From assembly GCA_034770075.1 (NCBI GenBank), contig CM068382.1:17106616-17170615 (forward strand): 64,000 nucleotides of DNA, read 5' to 3'. Shown piece by piece: positions 55,535-64,000 of this stretch (the first letter of the stretch is position 1; each line of letters begins with the position of its first letter). The position numbers were made by a program, and so were the translations under genes. Below the pieces are notes generated by a model that worked only from the letters and a program-made list of their open reading frames with translations, did no database searches and had not been told where the DNA came from. The DNA comes from Aralia elata. Its lineage: Eukaryota; Streptophyta; Magnoliopsida; Apiales; Araliaceae.

Positions 55535-56557
55535 TTTCCCCGGTGATGTTCTCTTTTTAAATTCTGTCTATTTTAAACATCGAGGACTATGTTTACTTTA
55601 AGTTTGGGGGTGTGTGTTAATTTAATTGTGTGTGTTGGTTTAAGTTAGTCCATGTTATTATGTCCAAGTTGTGTGTGTTTCAAGAATGGCCAATGATATT
55701 CTGCTGGTTAAGGTGTTTCTAAAGTAAGGCTCGAGCAGACTTAGTTACTTCTTAACATTATGGCTAACTCCCCTACTCTTGGTTACGTTAACTCCTCACG
55801 TTTTCAGCATGCCTGTTAGTTAATTAGTATTGAGAAACCTCATTTACTTTTATGTTTGGGCGATTATACTTGAAATGTACTGAACTCATGTCTGCAACCT
55901 GTTTTGTCATTTTAGGCTTTCATATAAGTTTGGGGGAAGTTATTAATTCGAAAAAAAAAAAAAAAAAAAAACTGATCAAGTTTAATTACGTGGCCTTTGC
56001 TACTCGAGTTAATAGATCCTTTGGGGTGTTTTACACCTAATGCCCTAAAGCCATTTGGTTTGGGAGTCATTGATCAAACGCTCGTTACATGGGTAGCTCT
56101 GAATAGCCTAATGTGATTAGACATTGCACGGTCATGCGATTAGTAAGGTGAGATGGAGCGTAAAACGCACTCACCAATGTGATTACTCATTACTGCATCA
56201 ATGTACTTGGAAACCCCCCCTTTCTTATGTGGTCGCCTTGTTTGATTTTCTCTAGGTAACGATGAGTTTGTAGATTTATAGTATAATCCCTCGGAAGTTG
56301 AGTTCATGCGTTAGCTCTTTCCTAACTGACATAAACAGATATCATGCACTCACACACTCACTACTGGGGTCTTGAGTAGCCGTATGCTTAGAACTCTTGT
56401 TAAATTGTAACTTTTCAGTCTGCTTGGGCCCATTTTTGATCTTTTTCTTTTGAGGCCAATTCTTGGAGTCACTTCACTCTAAATCCAGTGGTTTTTATAT
56501 AAATTAGTAAATCTCTGTTTACTTGAGGACAAGCAAAGATTTAAGTTTGGGGGTATT
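55535..56557 (+). other. Athila 3' non-coding region with three polypurine-like tracts
   Basis: The polypurine tract adjoining the 3' LTR is TTAAGTTTGGGGGTATT (56541-56557). Close copies occur at about 55597-55611 (TTAAGTTTGGGGGTG) and 55924-55938 (ATAAGTTTGGGGGAA). An A20 run is at 55950-55969. No gene seen. Confidence 0.8.
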
Positions 56558-58300
56558 TCATGAGCGTGTTTTATACACACAATTTGGGTACTTTTCGCCT
56601 TGATAATTTGCAAGTCTTTAGGCAGTTTATATAGTTTCTATGTATTTTTATCTTATTTTTACATAAATTAGTTTTTAGTTACTTTTACATGTTTTATGTT
56701 GCTTTGATGCATTTTTATTACGTTTGTAGGAATTGAAATAAAGACCGACCGGATCGTTGTTTGGATTGACTCATTGTCCGTGCCTGGACGTCGGTGCCCG
56801 AATGGTAATATGATGGATTGTGGTGATTGGCGGCGCCCGGTGCTTAATTTGACAATATTTGGCAGTTGGGCGTGCACGACGTTGGATTGCGTGCACGGCG
56901 TTCGGCGTCGGCCAAGCCACGTGGGCATGCCCGTGCTTGGATGTCCGTGCCCGAATTATAACACGGTGTGAAATTATGTTTGGCGATGCTCGGGACTTAA
57001 TTTGATGACATTGGGAAGTTGGGCGTGCACGGCGTCGGAGTGCGTGCACGGCGTGCGGCGTCGACCAAGTCGCGAGCATGCCGTGCTGAGTGCGATCTGA
57101 CACAGCCATAGTGCGATCTGAGCTCCATTTTGTCCGATTTTGGCTAGGGTTTCTTCATGAAGACTATATATATTCTCTTCCAAACTACATATCAGACATC
57201 TAGAGAGAGGGAGGCTACAAAATACATCAACCAACAGAGCTCAAGGCTGCAAATCAAGCTGAATCAAGCCAAAAGCCAAGGAACTCAGTCAAGAAGAATT
57301 GCAAAGCCAAGGAGGAGAGCTAGAAATCTACAGCAACCAAAGGAACACCAGCTGAATAGCTTCAAAAGTGATTTCATTTCTAGATTTTCATCTCATTTGT
57401 AATTCGAATTTGACAATGTATCAATTGAAAATGATGTTTATTGTAGCTATCATGAACTAACCTTCTATTCTAAGATTGCAATGGAACCCAACACTTAATT
57501 TGAATTGAATTTCTCTCTCTATTGATTTTAGTTATGCATTTGTGAATTGATTGTCATAACCTTTGCTTCTAGATTAATTGCTTGGCCCGTAATTACCGTG
57601 GGAACCTATATGAACTTGACGAACGGATTATAGGTTAAGACCTAGTTATGATAACATGCGAGAGTATAGATTGTTGTGGGTTATTAATTGGATTAAGTGA
57701 CACGTGTCTTATTAATTATCTGCAATAATAGGTATCTTGATAGTAATTGGGATAGATATATACCTAATTACCGCATGCAACCTATTGAGAATCTAATCTT
57801 AATGACTTCCGAGGTGAAAGTTGGTAATGGAAGGGAGGATTAATTAGATTTGGTGACACGTGTCTATAAATCATTCCTGAAATTAGTCTCTTGATAGTGT
57901 ATAGGATAGACATATACCTATGCACTGCTTAGGAAGATTCGTGATTGACCATCGACAGAGGCTCTTATGTAGTTTTGATTTCTCGATTGTCTATTCGTAT
58001 GCTATAATTGACTGAAAAGAGAGAGTTAGGAGATTCAAATGACGTGTTGGGGGAAATTGTAATCTTAGACCTTTCTATCTTGATATTTCATCGCATTTTA
58101 CTCATTACTTAACTTTTGAACTCAACCAATCAACAACAATCAAACCTTTATCGTTTAAATTAGATCAAATTGATATACAATTGGTACTTGGTTATTATTC
58201 GTCACAATTCCCTGTGGGTTCCACTCTTATCTTATCATATATTACTTGTGGGCCGTGTATACTTGCACGTGTGTGTTATCGATTGCGAAATCGACCAACA
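56558..58300 (+). repeat. Athila 3' LTR
   Basis: It starts TCATGAGCGTGTTTTATAC (first bases TC where the 5' LTR has TG) and ends AAATCGACCAACA. It has roughly 15-20 substitutions relative to the 5' LTR by eye, and lacks the GC-rich block. Confidence 0.95.
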
Positions 58301-58451
58301 AACACTAACCACCAAATTTTACCCCAAATGGGAAGGCCCGTATAGGGTACGAAAGATCTCCAAAAGCGGGTATTACAAAATATCTCGTGTGGGATCAAAT
58401 GCTATCTCAGGCCTATTGAACCTGAAATGGGTAAAGAAATATTACACATGA
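58301..58451 (+). pseudogene. Tat integrase C-terminus, downstream of the Athila insertion
   Basis: After the second AACAC the frame reads TKFYPKWEGPYRVRKI, then SGYYKISRVG and LNLKWVKKYYT before a stop at 58449. This is the C-terminal beta-barrel of gypsy integrase and continues the piece at 45758-45888. The join across one AACAC is one base out of frame with the LVLKTANQVM reading, so a frameshift predates or accompanies the interruption. Confidence 0.88.
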
Positions 58452-58983
58452 GATAGTCATCACGAAAGTTATACTTTCAACTTCAAAAGTAGTTGAGGCA
58501 CCTGACTATAAGCCCTCACAGTTATACTTTCAAACTTTAAAAGTAATCGAGGCACTTGACTATAAGTCCTCAACCTGAAAAAAGAGTTCACTTTATCTCT
58601 AAAAGTGGCGAACGTTATGCTTTATCCGACAAAAGCAAGATTTATTGTTTTTTCATGAAAATTTTGAAACGTTATGCTTTTCGTTAAAAGCAATTTGATC
58701 ATCAATAAATTATCAAACTTTCACTTATTTTTTTGAAAAGATATATATATATATATATACATGTTATTGACAACATTCATATTTACCTATTCATAATACC
58801 TATTGTTGTCTTAGAGTATTAATTTGAGTAACCTTGAGATTCAATGATAAATATTGAGTTTTGAGGAATCATTCAAATTAAAAGCAATCAACAAGGTTAA
58901 AGAAAATCTAATTTGATAAATGAAATGTGTAAATGAGTTTCTGAAACAGGAAAAGGAAAAAAGAGACTATAGCAAGTCATGAT
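58452..58983. other. Tat 3' region, non-coding
   Basis: Two similar segments containing GTTATACTTTCAA and GAGGCACCTGACTATAAG / GAGGCACTTGACTATAAG lie about 60 bp apart near 58465-58575. (AT)n at 58740-58760. No gene. Confidence 0.6.
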
Positions 58984-59559
58984 CTAAAGGCCATGACATA
59001 TCAAACTGAAGAGAAGTATAGCTAAGGCCTCTAAATCAGTAATGGCAGCATCCCGAATCTTGAGATTTTCAGCTTTTGATTTCCTGACATCTCGAGTAGC
59101 TGATTCTAAGTCCTGAAACTGTCGCTCTACCTCCTGAAGCTGAGACTTTAAATCTTGCGAATGGATCTTCAATTTGTCTGCGACTTCGTCAAACTTCGAG
59201 ATCTGTGTTGAGAATGAGTCATCTTCACACTTACGTATAGCAATTTCTGAATGTAGTTCAACAAGATTGAAATTTGACTTGAGGAGATCCAGTCTAGCCC
59301 GAAAAGGGGACATATCAACACCCACGACTGCAAGGTCGTCTACATCATCGCTGAATTTCTTCAAGTCCTCAACTCGCAAAGAGTATAAGGAAAGAGTGTG
59401 CAATCCAAGCACAAGGCCTGCGAGCTGATCTAGAAAGAAGGTCTGGGCAGAAGATGCCTTAATAACCAGCTGGTCAAGTATATGTGGGAACCGAGCTGCC
59501 TTAAGACGCCTTAATAACCAGAAGGTCTGGGCAGAAGGAAGGAGCCTGAAATGAAGCAA
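58984..59559 (-). CDS. Tat antisense gene, coiled-coil 3' part
   Basis: A 191-codon minus-strand frame. After a Leu-rich N-terminal third, residues about 70-185 are a long heptad-like, charged region (LKSQLQEVERQFQDLESATR) predicted to form a coiled coil. It lies downstream of, and in the same orientation as, the PMD-like frames at 59639-61634, so it is probably the 3' part of the same antisense transcription unit. A gap of about 80 bp (59560-59638), with CAG/GT-like sites, may be an intron. It has no similarity I know to gag, pol or env. Confidence 0.6.
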   Translation of the reverse strand: MLHFRLLPSAQTFWLLRRLKAARFPHILDQLVIKASSAQTFFLDQLAGLVLGLHTLSLYSLRVEDLKKFSDDVDDLAVVGVDMSPFRARLDLLKSNFNLVELHSEIAIRKCEDDSFSTQISKFDEVADKLKIHSQDLKSQLQEVERQFQDLESATRDVRKSKAENLKIRDAAITDLEALAILLFSLICHGL

Positions 59560-59638
59560 TTCACGTCGTACCTGAGTAAACGAAAATGGAAGGATGATAA
59601 TTCAAGAAAAGAAGAGAAAAATGCAGTGTGAAAGACAG

Positions 59639-60158
59639 TTAATGACAGCATGAAAACGAATACCTCCCAACAGATTCTCTCAAAGCGAATGCCACCTCAT
59701 TTAAACGGCGATACAAGGTTTCCAAAAAGAGGGAAACAAAAGAAACCTCTAAACCCTGAGATAGTAGAGCTGCTAAGCTAAACATACGAACTGAGGGACC
59801 GTCAATAGGAGATCCGGGAAAGAGAAAGCGAGATAACCACATAGCCAGATAGGCTGCCAGAGGAAAAGGACAAGGCTTCTTACGAAAAACAAGGACGGAT
59901 TGGTTGTAAGTAGAACTATCCCACTGGTTGGTTTTGTAATCTCGAAAGAAGTAGTGCACCCAAGATAACCAGGAAGTCTTCTGCCGACTAGTGGTCTCGA
60001 AATCTGGAAGGAGTGTGTCACCTTTGAATCGTGAGACATAATGGGAAGACTGCTTGAAGGCTTCCATCAAGTAGGCAACGCACTCAACATCTATAGCAGA
60101 CATACTAGATGGGTCATAAGAAGCCGAAGCGACTGCAGGGAGACTACAAGATATAACT
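59639..60158 (-). CDS. Tat antisense gene, central exon (plant-mobile-domain-like)
   Basis: The ATG-initiated part runs 60103-59639 (154 codons), but the frame is open upstream to a possible splice acceptor near 60151 (TTGTAG followed by TCTCCCTGCAG), giving the lead-in LPAVASASYDPSSM. Body wording includes TSWLSWVHYFFRD, AYLAMWLSRFLFPGSP and SLAALLSQGLEVS, resembling the aminotransferase-like plant mobile domain (PMD) found in host genes and carried by some retroelements and MULEs. It is transcribed, if at all, opposite to the element. Its role is unknown. Confidence 0.65.
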
Positions 60159-61288
60159 CAACATAAGCACATAATTTAAAAAAGAGAGAGGGAAATAAGA
60201 ACGAATGAAAGAAACAAAAGAACAGGCTTACTGGTAGAGAACATAGACATCCTCTAGGGTAGGGGTGAATTCCCCCCAAGCAGTAACGAATGTGCATGAA
60301 GAGGAGCACCAGCGGGAAATCAACACAGTAAGGGCGTCATGATCCTGCTGAATACGTAGATCCCTACATAGCTGAATGCAGCGATATATGCCTACGCTCT
60401 TTAGTTTAGCCTTATACTCAACATTCCCGAGGATGTGTCACCTTTGAATCGTGAGACATAATGGGAAGACTGCTTGAAGGCTTCCATCAAGTAGGCAACG
60501 CACTCAACATCTCTAGCAGACATACTAGATGGGTCACAAGAAGCCGAAGCGACTGCAGGGAGACTACAAGATATAACTCAACATAAGCACATAATTTAAA
60601 AAAGAGAGAGGGAAATAAGAACAAATGAAAGAATCAAAAGAAAAGGCTTACTGGTAGAGAGCATAGACATCCTCTAGGGTAGGGGTGAATTCCCCCCAAG
60701 CAGTAACGAATGTGCATGAAGAGGAGCACCAGCGGGAAATCAACACAGTAAGGGCGTCATGATCCTGCTGAATACGTAGATCCCTACATAGCTGAATGCA
60801 GCGATATATGCCTGCGCTCTTTAGTTTAGCCTTATACTCAACATTCCCGAGGATGTGTCACCTTTGAATCGTGAGACATAATGGGAAGACTGCTTGAAGG
60901 CTTCCATCAAGTAGGCAACGCACTCAACATCTCTAGCAGACATACTAGATGGGCTTCTACTAGATGGGTCACAAGAAGCCGAAGCGACTGCAGGGAGGCT
61001 ACAAGATATAACTCAACATAAGCACATAATTTAAAAAAAAGAGGGGGAAAAAAGAACGAATGAAAGAAACAAAAGAAAAGGCTTACTGGTAGAGAGCATA
61101 GACATCCTCTAGGGTAGGGGTGAATTCCCCCCAAGCAGTAACGAATGTGCATGAAGAGGAGCACCAGCGGGAAATCAACACAGTAATGGCGTCATGATCC
61201 TGCTGAATACGTAGATCCCTACATAACTGAATGCAGCGATATATGCCTGCGCTCTTTAGTATAGCCTTATACTCAATATTCCCGAGGA
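60014..61288. repeat. Tandem triplication (420-bp unit) within the antisense gene
   Basis: Three head-to-tail copies start at about 60014, 60434 and 60854, each beginning with GTGTCACCTTTGAATCGTGA and ending with ATTCCCGAGGA. The first two are exactly 420 bp apart; the third is about 15 bp longer through a short internal duplication (CTACTAGATGGG at 60948-60968). Each copy holds the end of one antisense exon, the intervening GT...AG stretch and the start of the next exon. Copies differ at only a few bases, so the expansion is recent or homogenised. Confidence 0.92.
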
Positions 61289-61634
61289 TTTCATCAGTCC
61301 AATGTTGCCATCCTTGAAGATGGCTAGATGAGTCAGACAGGAAGCGAAAGGGACTGAAAGGATATTCTTGTTTCTCTATGCACATGCGGGGAATGCAACC
61401 GGAATGGGGGGAGTCGTCTCAACCTCCGCAAGCCGCGACATAAAGAAACAAGCCTTCTTTCTCTGGTGAAGAAAAAGTTGTGCGATCGTAAGTCCGAACT
61501 TGCTCCCAAAAAGTGTCAAAAGGCCCAAAAAAGGGAGCCTTTCCCCAATCATTAACGAAGGGAGTTACCCTGGAAGTCTTCAAGTCTTCAGAGCATCCGG
61601 TAGACGAGGCCTGCAAGTAAGGAAGACTCCACAT
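61080..61634 (-). pseudogene. Tat antisense gene, first exon (PMD-like N-terminus)
   Basis: Starting at 61634 (MWSLPYLQASSTGC) the minus-strand frame reads VNDWGKAPFFGPFDTFWEQV, meets one TGA at 61419-61421, and continues in the same frame through GIYRCIQLCRDLRI, VLISRWCSSSCTFV and WGEFTPTLEDVYALY. The last piece is the characteristic PMD opening (usual form 'lieRW...THtFhlp.GE.tiTLeDV'). It ends at CTCTACCA followed by GTAAGC, a good splice donor. The exon-2 start TCTCCCTGCAG... would make ALYHLPAV in frame. The TGA lies in a GGCTGAG-like context, consistent with CGA to TGA. Confidence 0.65.
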
Positions 61635-61639
61635 AAGAG

Positions 61640-63301
61640 TACTAAGGATGTCAAGTAAAGCATATGAACTTGAGTATGCTTACCATGACAAGGGAAGAAT
61701 CTGAGATTTGAATTTGAGAATACCTGAAAAGAAGAAGAAATAAAGTCAGAGAAGGATCAAAATCACAATTATGAAAGAAAAATAAGATTTGAAATTTCTC
61801 CAAAAAACTTCGAACAGCCAAAATGCATCATTCGGAGCCATTTTTTGGTTTATTTTGATATGTCTCATGGCTGTTGGCGATGAGTTTTTAAGTACTCGTC
61901 GATACGGTCGTTTTGATATAATATGGGCCCCAAGACTCCAAACGGAACAGAAGTTATGGTCAAAACAGTGATCACGATTTCCAATGTTCATTTTGTTGGT
62001 GATATTTTTTCCTAGGGTTCGCCCCTAGAGTTCGTCTCCCCTAGGGTTCAGCCCTCCTAGGGTTCGGCCCCTCTAGGATGCGACATGCAGCAAAAAAAAG
62101 GCTCAATTTCCCCTATAGGGTTCGACTCCCTTAGGGTTCGGCCCTCCTAGGGTGCGGACATGCAAAAAAAAAAAATCTTGGCTTAATTTCCTCTATAGGG
62201 TTCGGCCCCCTAGGAGTATTTCTTTTGTGTACCTTAGAAATTCTGATGCTCCACAAATCAATTTTTTTGAACGGATGCTTTTTTGTCGCAATAAATATTG
62301 TGTTTTTTCTTTATTATCCGAGGGAACCCTACCGAGATATAATCCAAGTAACGGGGCTCGAAAGACAAAAAGAAAAGCTACAATGACCTGAAAAGAAACG
62401 TAGGAGAAGCAAGTCAAGAAGAAGTTCGGAAGAAAGTACTCAAATAAACTGAAAAATTGAAAGAAAAAGAAGAAGGAAGGATGACTCTATAGGATCCAAC
62501 CATTAGGATTTGGCCCTATAGGGGTGGAATTGCTTTCTTATCTCTTTTCCAAGATGAGGAACGTTTGCTTGACGACTTCTTGTTGATCTTCAGACTTGAA
62601 GGAGGAGAGAAAATGCCAAGACAAAAAAATTACACGATAAAAAGAAAAGCCTAAGTGACTTAGGAGATTTATATATTCAAACTGCATGCTTGCAATAACA
62701 AAGGAAGCAACTTTTATTTTCCTCTTAAGAAAAATTTCGAAATATAAAGATAAGTTTATTTGAGCTTATTTTTAAATAAACATATATATTTTTGAAATTT
62801 GTTTAGATTTGATATTTTAATGGAATTTCGAAAAATACATATATATTTGATATCTGATATTTTATTCCTAACAATAGAAAATTTTCAAAATTATTATATA
62901 TATATATATATTGAATATATATATATATTGATTTTCTTAAGGAAAAGATCTTGCTTTATAAAACTCTAATAAAGGAAGATTTTGTTTCTAAATAATAAAA
63001 TAAGATTTGATTATTGAATTTTATTTAGAGATATCTGATGATCTTCCTTGTTTTAATTCTCAAAAAATAAGGAAATAAATATTGAGCAAGATGTGGAAGC
63101 TTTCAGATGATCTACCAAGAGGTTCAAGGAAGAGTCCTTCTAGGTCTTGCCTCCCTAGGGTTTAATCCTAATGGATTGGCCCCTAGGGGTTCCCTCTTCT
63201 AGAACTCTTGTGTTCAAGACTTGAACAAGTGGAGTCACACAAAATCATTGAAAAGCTTGGAGTATTTTGCACGAGCGTCTCTCAGGAATCGTGACTCTCG
63301 C
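61640..63301 (+). other. Tat 3' untranslated region with CCTAGGGTTCGGCCC repeats
   Basis: At 62010-62215 a degenerate unit built on CCTAGGGTTCGGCCCCTCTA recurs about eight times, with two longer half-copies each including GCATGCA(A)n; more copies lie at about 62490-62520 and 63150-63195. Between them is AT-rich sequence with (TA)n runs at 62890-62930. I see no gene. Frames at 61746-61991 and 62152-62417 have no recognisable domain. Confidence 0.7.
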
Positions 63302-63313
63302 GCAGGGGGCAAA
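63302..63313 (+). other. Tat polypurine tract
   Basis: GCAGGGGGCAAA lies immediately before the 3' LTR, as needed for plus-strand priming. Confidence 0.8.
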
Positions 63314-63994
63314 TATGGGCCCAAGTGCATATTAGAGTTCACATGACCTAGTTGAAATAAATGTACAAATTATGGTTTACAAAAAACCTAATTAAATATA
63401 CAAATTAGGGTTCATGTGACCTAATTAAATGTACAGATTAGATGAAAATAAATGTGCTAGACCCGGGGAAGTCTCCACGTGTTCCAAGGCAGAAGACTCG
63501 TGGATGCGACCCATTTTGGGAATTAATTGAAGGATTAGATTGGTGGCTAGAAGAACAGGACAATTTGGGCATTACTTTGATGATTAAAGGGCATTTCTGA
63601 AATTTCTCCTTTAAAACATGACTAAAGGGTATTTCAAGAATTTCCCTTAAAACATGTGCCTGTCATGTGACTATTCCCGAGGAAAGCTCTATAAATAGCC
63701 CATCTATTCTAAGAAAAGGGGATCGCTCTCAAGACATTACACTTAGACTCTTGGAAGCTCATTACACTTGGAACTCTCTCCCAATTCGAAGACTCAAGAA
63801 GGCTCTTGGAATCTCTGCTACCCTAACCCGATTTTTGAATTCTAGGAGTTCTGCCACGTGTCATTGGAGTAATCGCCCACCTGTTCTTCTCCTCTCTTCA
63901 ATCAATCAATCAATTCTGTGCTCTTCCTGGATTTCTCTCCTCTTCAGCCAACACGAAGCCCTAACCCTAGCAAGACACAACTTCCTTGCCCACA
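63314..63994 (+). repeat. Tat element 3' LTR
   Basis: 681 bp, the same length as the 5' LTR, starting TATGGGCCCAAG (TG changed to TA) and ending TTGCCCACA. About 35-40 differences from the 5' LTR by eye, mostly G/A and C/T. It is followed by AATAG (63995-63999), the TSD. Confidence 0.95.
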
Positions 63995-64000
63995 AATAGC

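Larger units (their letters stand above)
45889..58300 (+). mobile_element. Athila-type Ty3/gypsy retrotransposon (TSD AACAC), nested
   Basis: LTRs are 45889-47942 (2054 bp) and 56558-58300 (1743 bp), about 99% identical apart from a roughly 311-bp GC-rich block present only in the 5' LTR. AACAC is at 45884-45888 and 58301-58305. Internal order is PBS (tRNA-Asp type), gag-pol, a third ORF and polypurine tract. The RT wording (FMDDFSVFG), the Asp-tRNA primer site and the third ORF after integrase fit the Athila lineage. It interrupts the integrase C-terminus of the Tat element. It is nearly intact and probably young. Confidence 0.96.
38647..63994 (+). mobile_element. Tat/Ogre-type Ty3/gypsy retrotransposon (TSD AATAG), split by an Athila element
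   Basis: The LTRs are 38647-39327 and 63314-63994, both 681 bp and about 95% identical by eye. AATAG flanks the element at 38642-38646 and 63995-63999. Without the nested Athila element it is about 12.9 kb. Order: LTR, PBS, gag, protease, RT, RNase H, additional RNase H, integrase, then a long 3' region with an antisense gene, polypurine tract and LTR. The extra RNase H downstream of the first, the antisense 3' ORF and the TGGCGACTCTGCTGGGGA primer site are hallmarks of the Tat lineage. Coding parts are inactivated. Confidence 0.95.

Noticed and set aside
62152..62417. Overlapping 74- and 79-codon ORFs in the Tat 3' region
   Set aside because: No similarity to known families and located in repeat-rich untranslated sequence.

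Overview
This window is plant nuclear DNA, most likely from an eudicot with a large, AT-rich, transposon-filled genome. That rests on the retroelement lineages (Tat/Ogre-like and Athila-like Ty3/gypsy, short-LTR Ty1/copia), the CACTA, hAT, Harbinger-like and Mutator-like DNA elements with (TA)n runs, and the one ordinary gene, a two-exon plant carboxylesterase of the CXE18 type. I see no bacterial, organellar or CRISPR features. Almost everything outside roughly 28.8-38.6 kb is nested mobile DNA; many boundaries could be fixed to the base from target-site duplications (TSDs).

Layout. 1-1877: an LTR of a family called 'S' here, cut by the window edge. 1878-3195: two copia-type LTR fragments in opposite orientation. 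4104-17135: a CACTA element with transposase remnants, into which were inserted (a) a copia element (5128-11294, TSD GTGCT) whose 3' LTR carries a non-autonomous hAT element (9613-11069, TSD GTCTACGT), and (b) a second hAT-like element (13851-16563, TSD GATGGTTG) carrying a Harbinger-like element (14310-16332, TSD TAA) with a proline-rich gene fragment. 17256-21583: a decayed copia element with minisatellite-bearing LTRs. 21584-28790: Mutator-like terminal repeats and a captured receptor-kinase fragment, split by a 3-kb solo LTR (22430-27545, TSD GGGAC) that itself holds a second S LTR (23714-25762, TSD AGTTG). 28.8-38.6 kb: the most gene-like stretch, with the carboxylesterase gene on the minus strand (33164-36239), a SINE inside a MITE in its intron, a duplicated 3' flank, and another Mutator-like element with a captured fragment. 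38647-63994: a Tat/Ogre-type gypsy element (TSD AATAG, 681-bp LTRs) split by a younger Athila-type element (45889-58300, TSD AACAC).

How the parts relate. The Tat element has gag, protease, RT, RNase H, an additional RNase H and integrase in one frame, broken by 18 in-frame stops and no frameshift over 5.7 kb, then frameshifts. On its opposite strand, between integrase and the 3' LTR, is an apparently spliced gene resembling the plant mobile domain family, with part of it triplicated in tandem. The Athila element has a gag-pol frame with only two internal stops and an intact third ORF; its LTRs are about 99% alike against about 95% for the Tat LTRs, matching the nesting order. The carboxylesterase is the only locus I consider likely to make a cellular protein.

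I did not find a wholly new biological system. The best leads are the antisense spliced gene of the Tat element, its stop-only decay, the S LTRs with an internal primer-site-like motif and palindromes, and the captured gene fragments.
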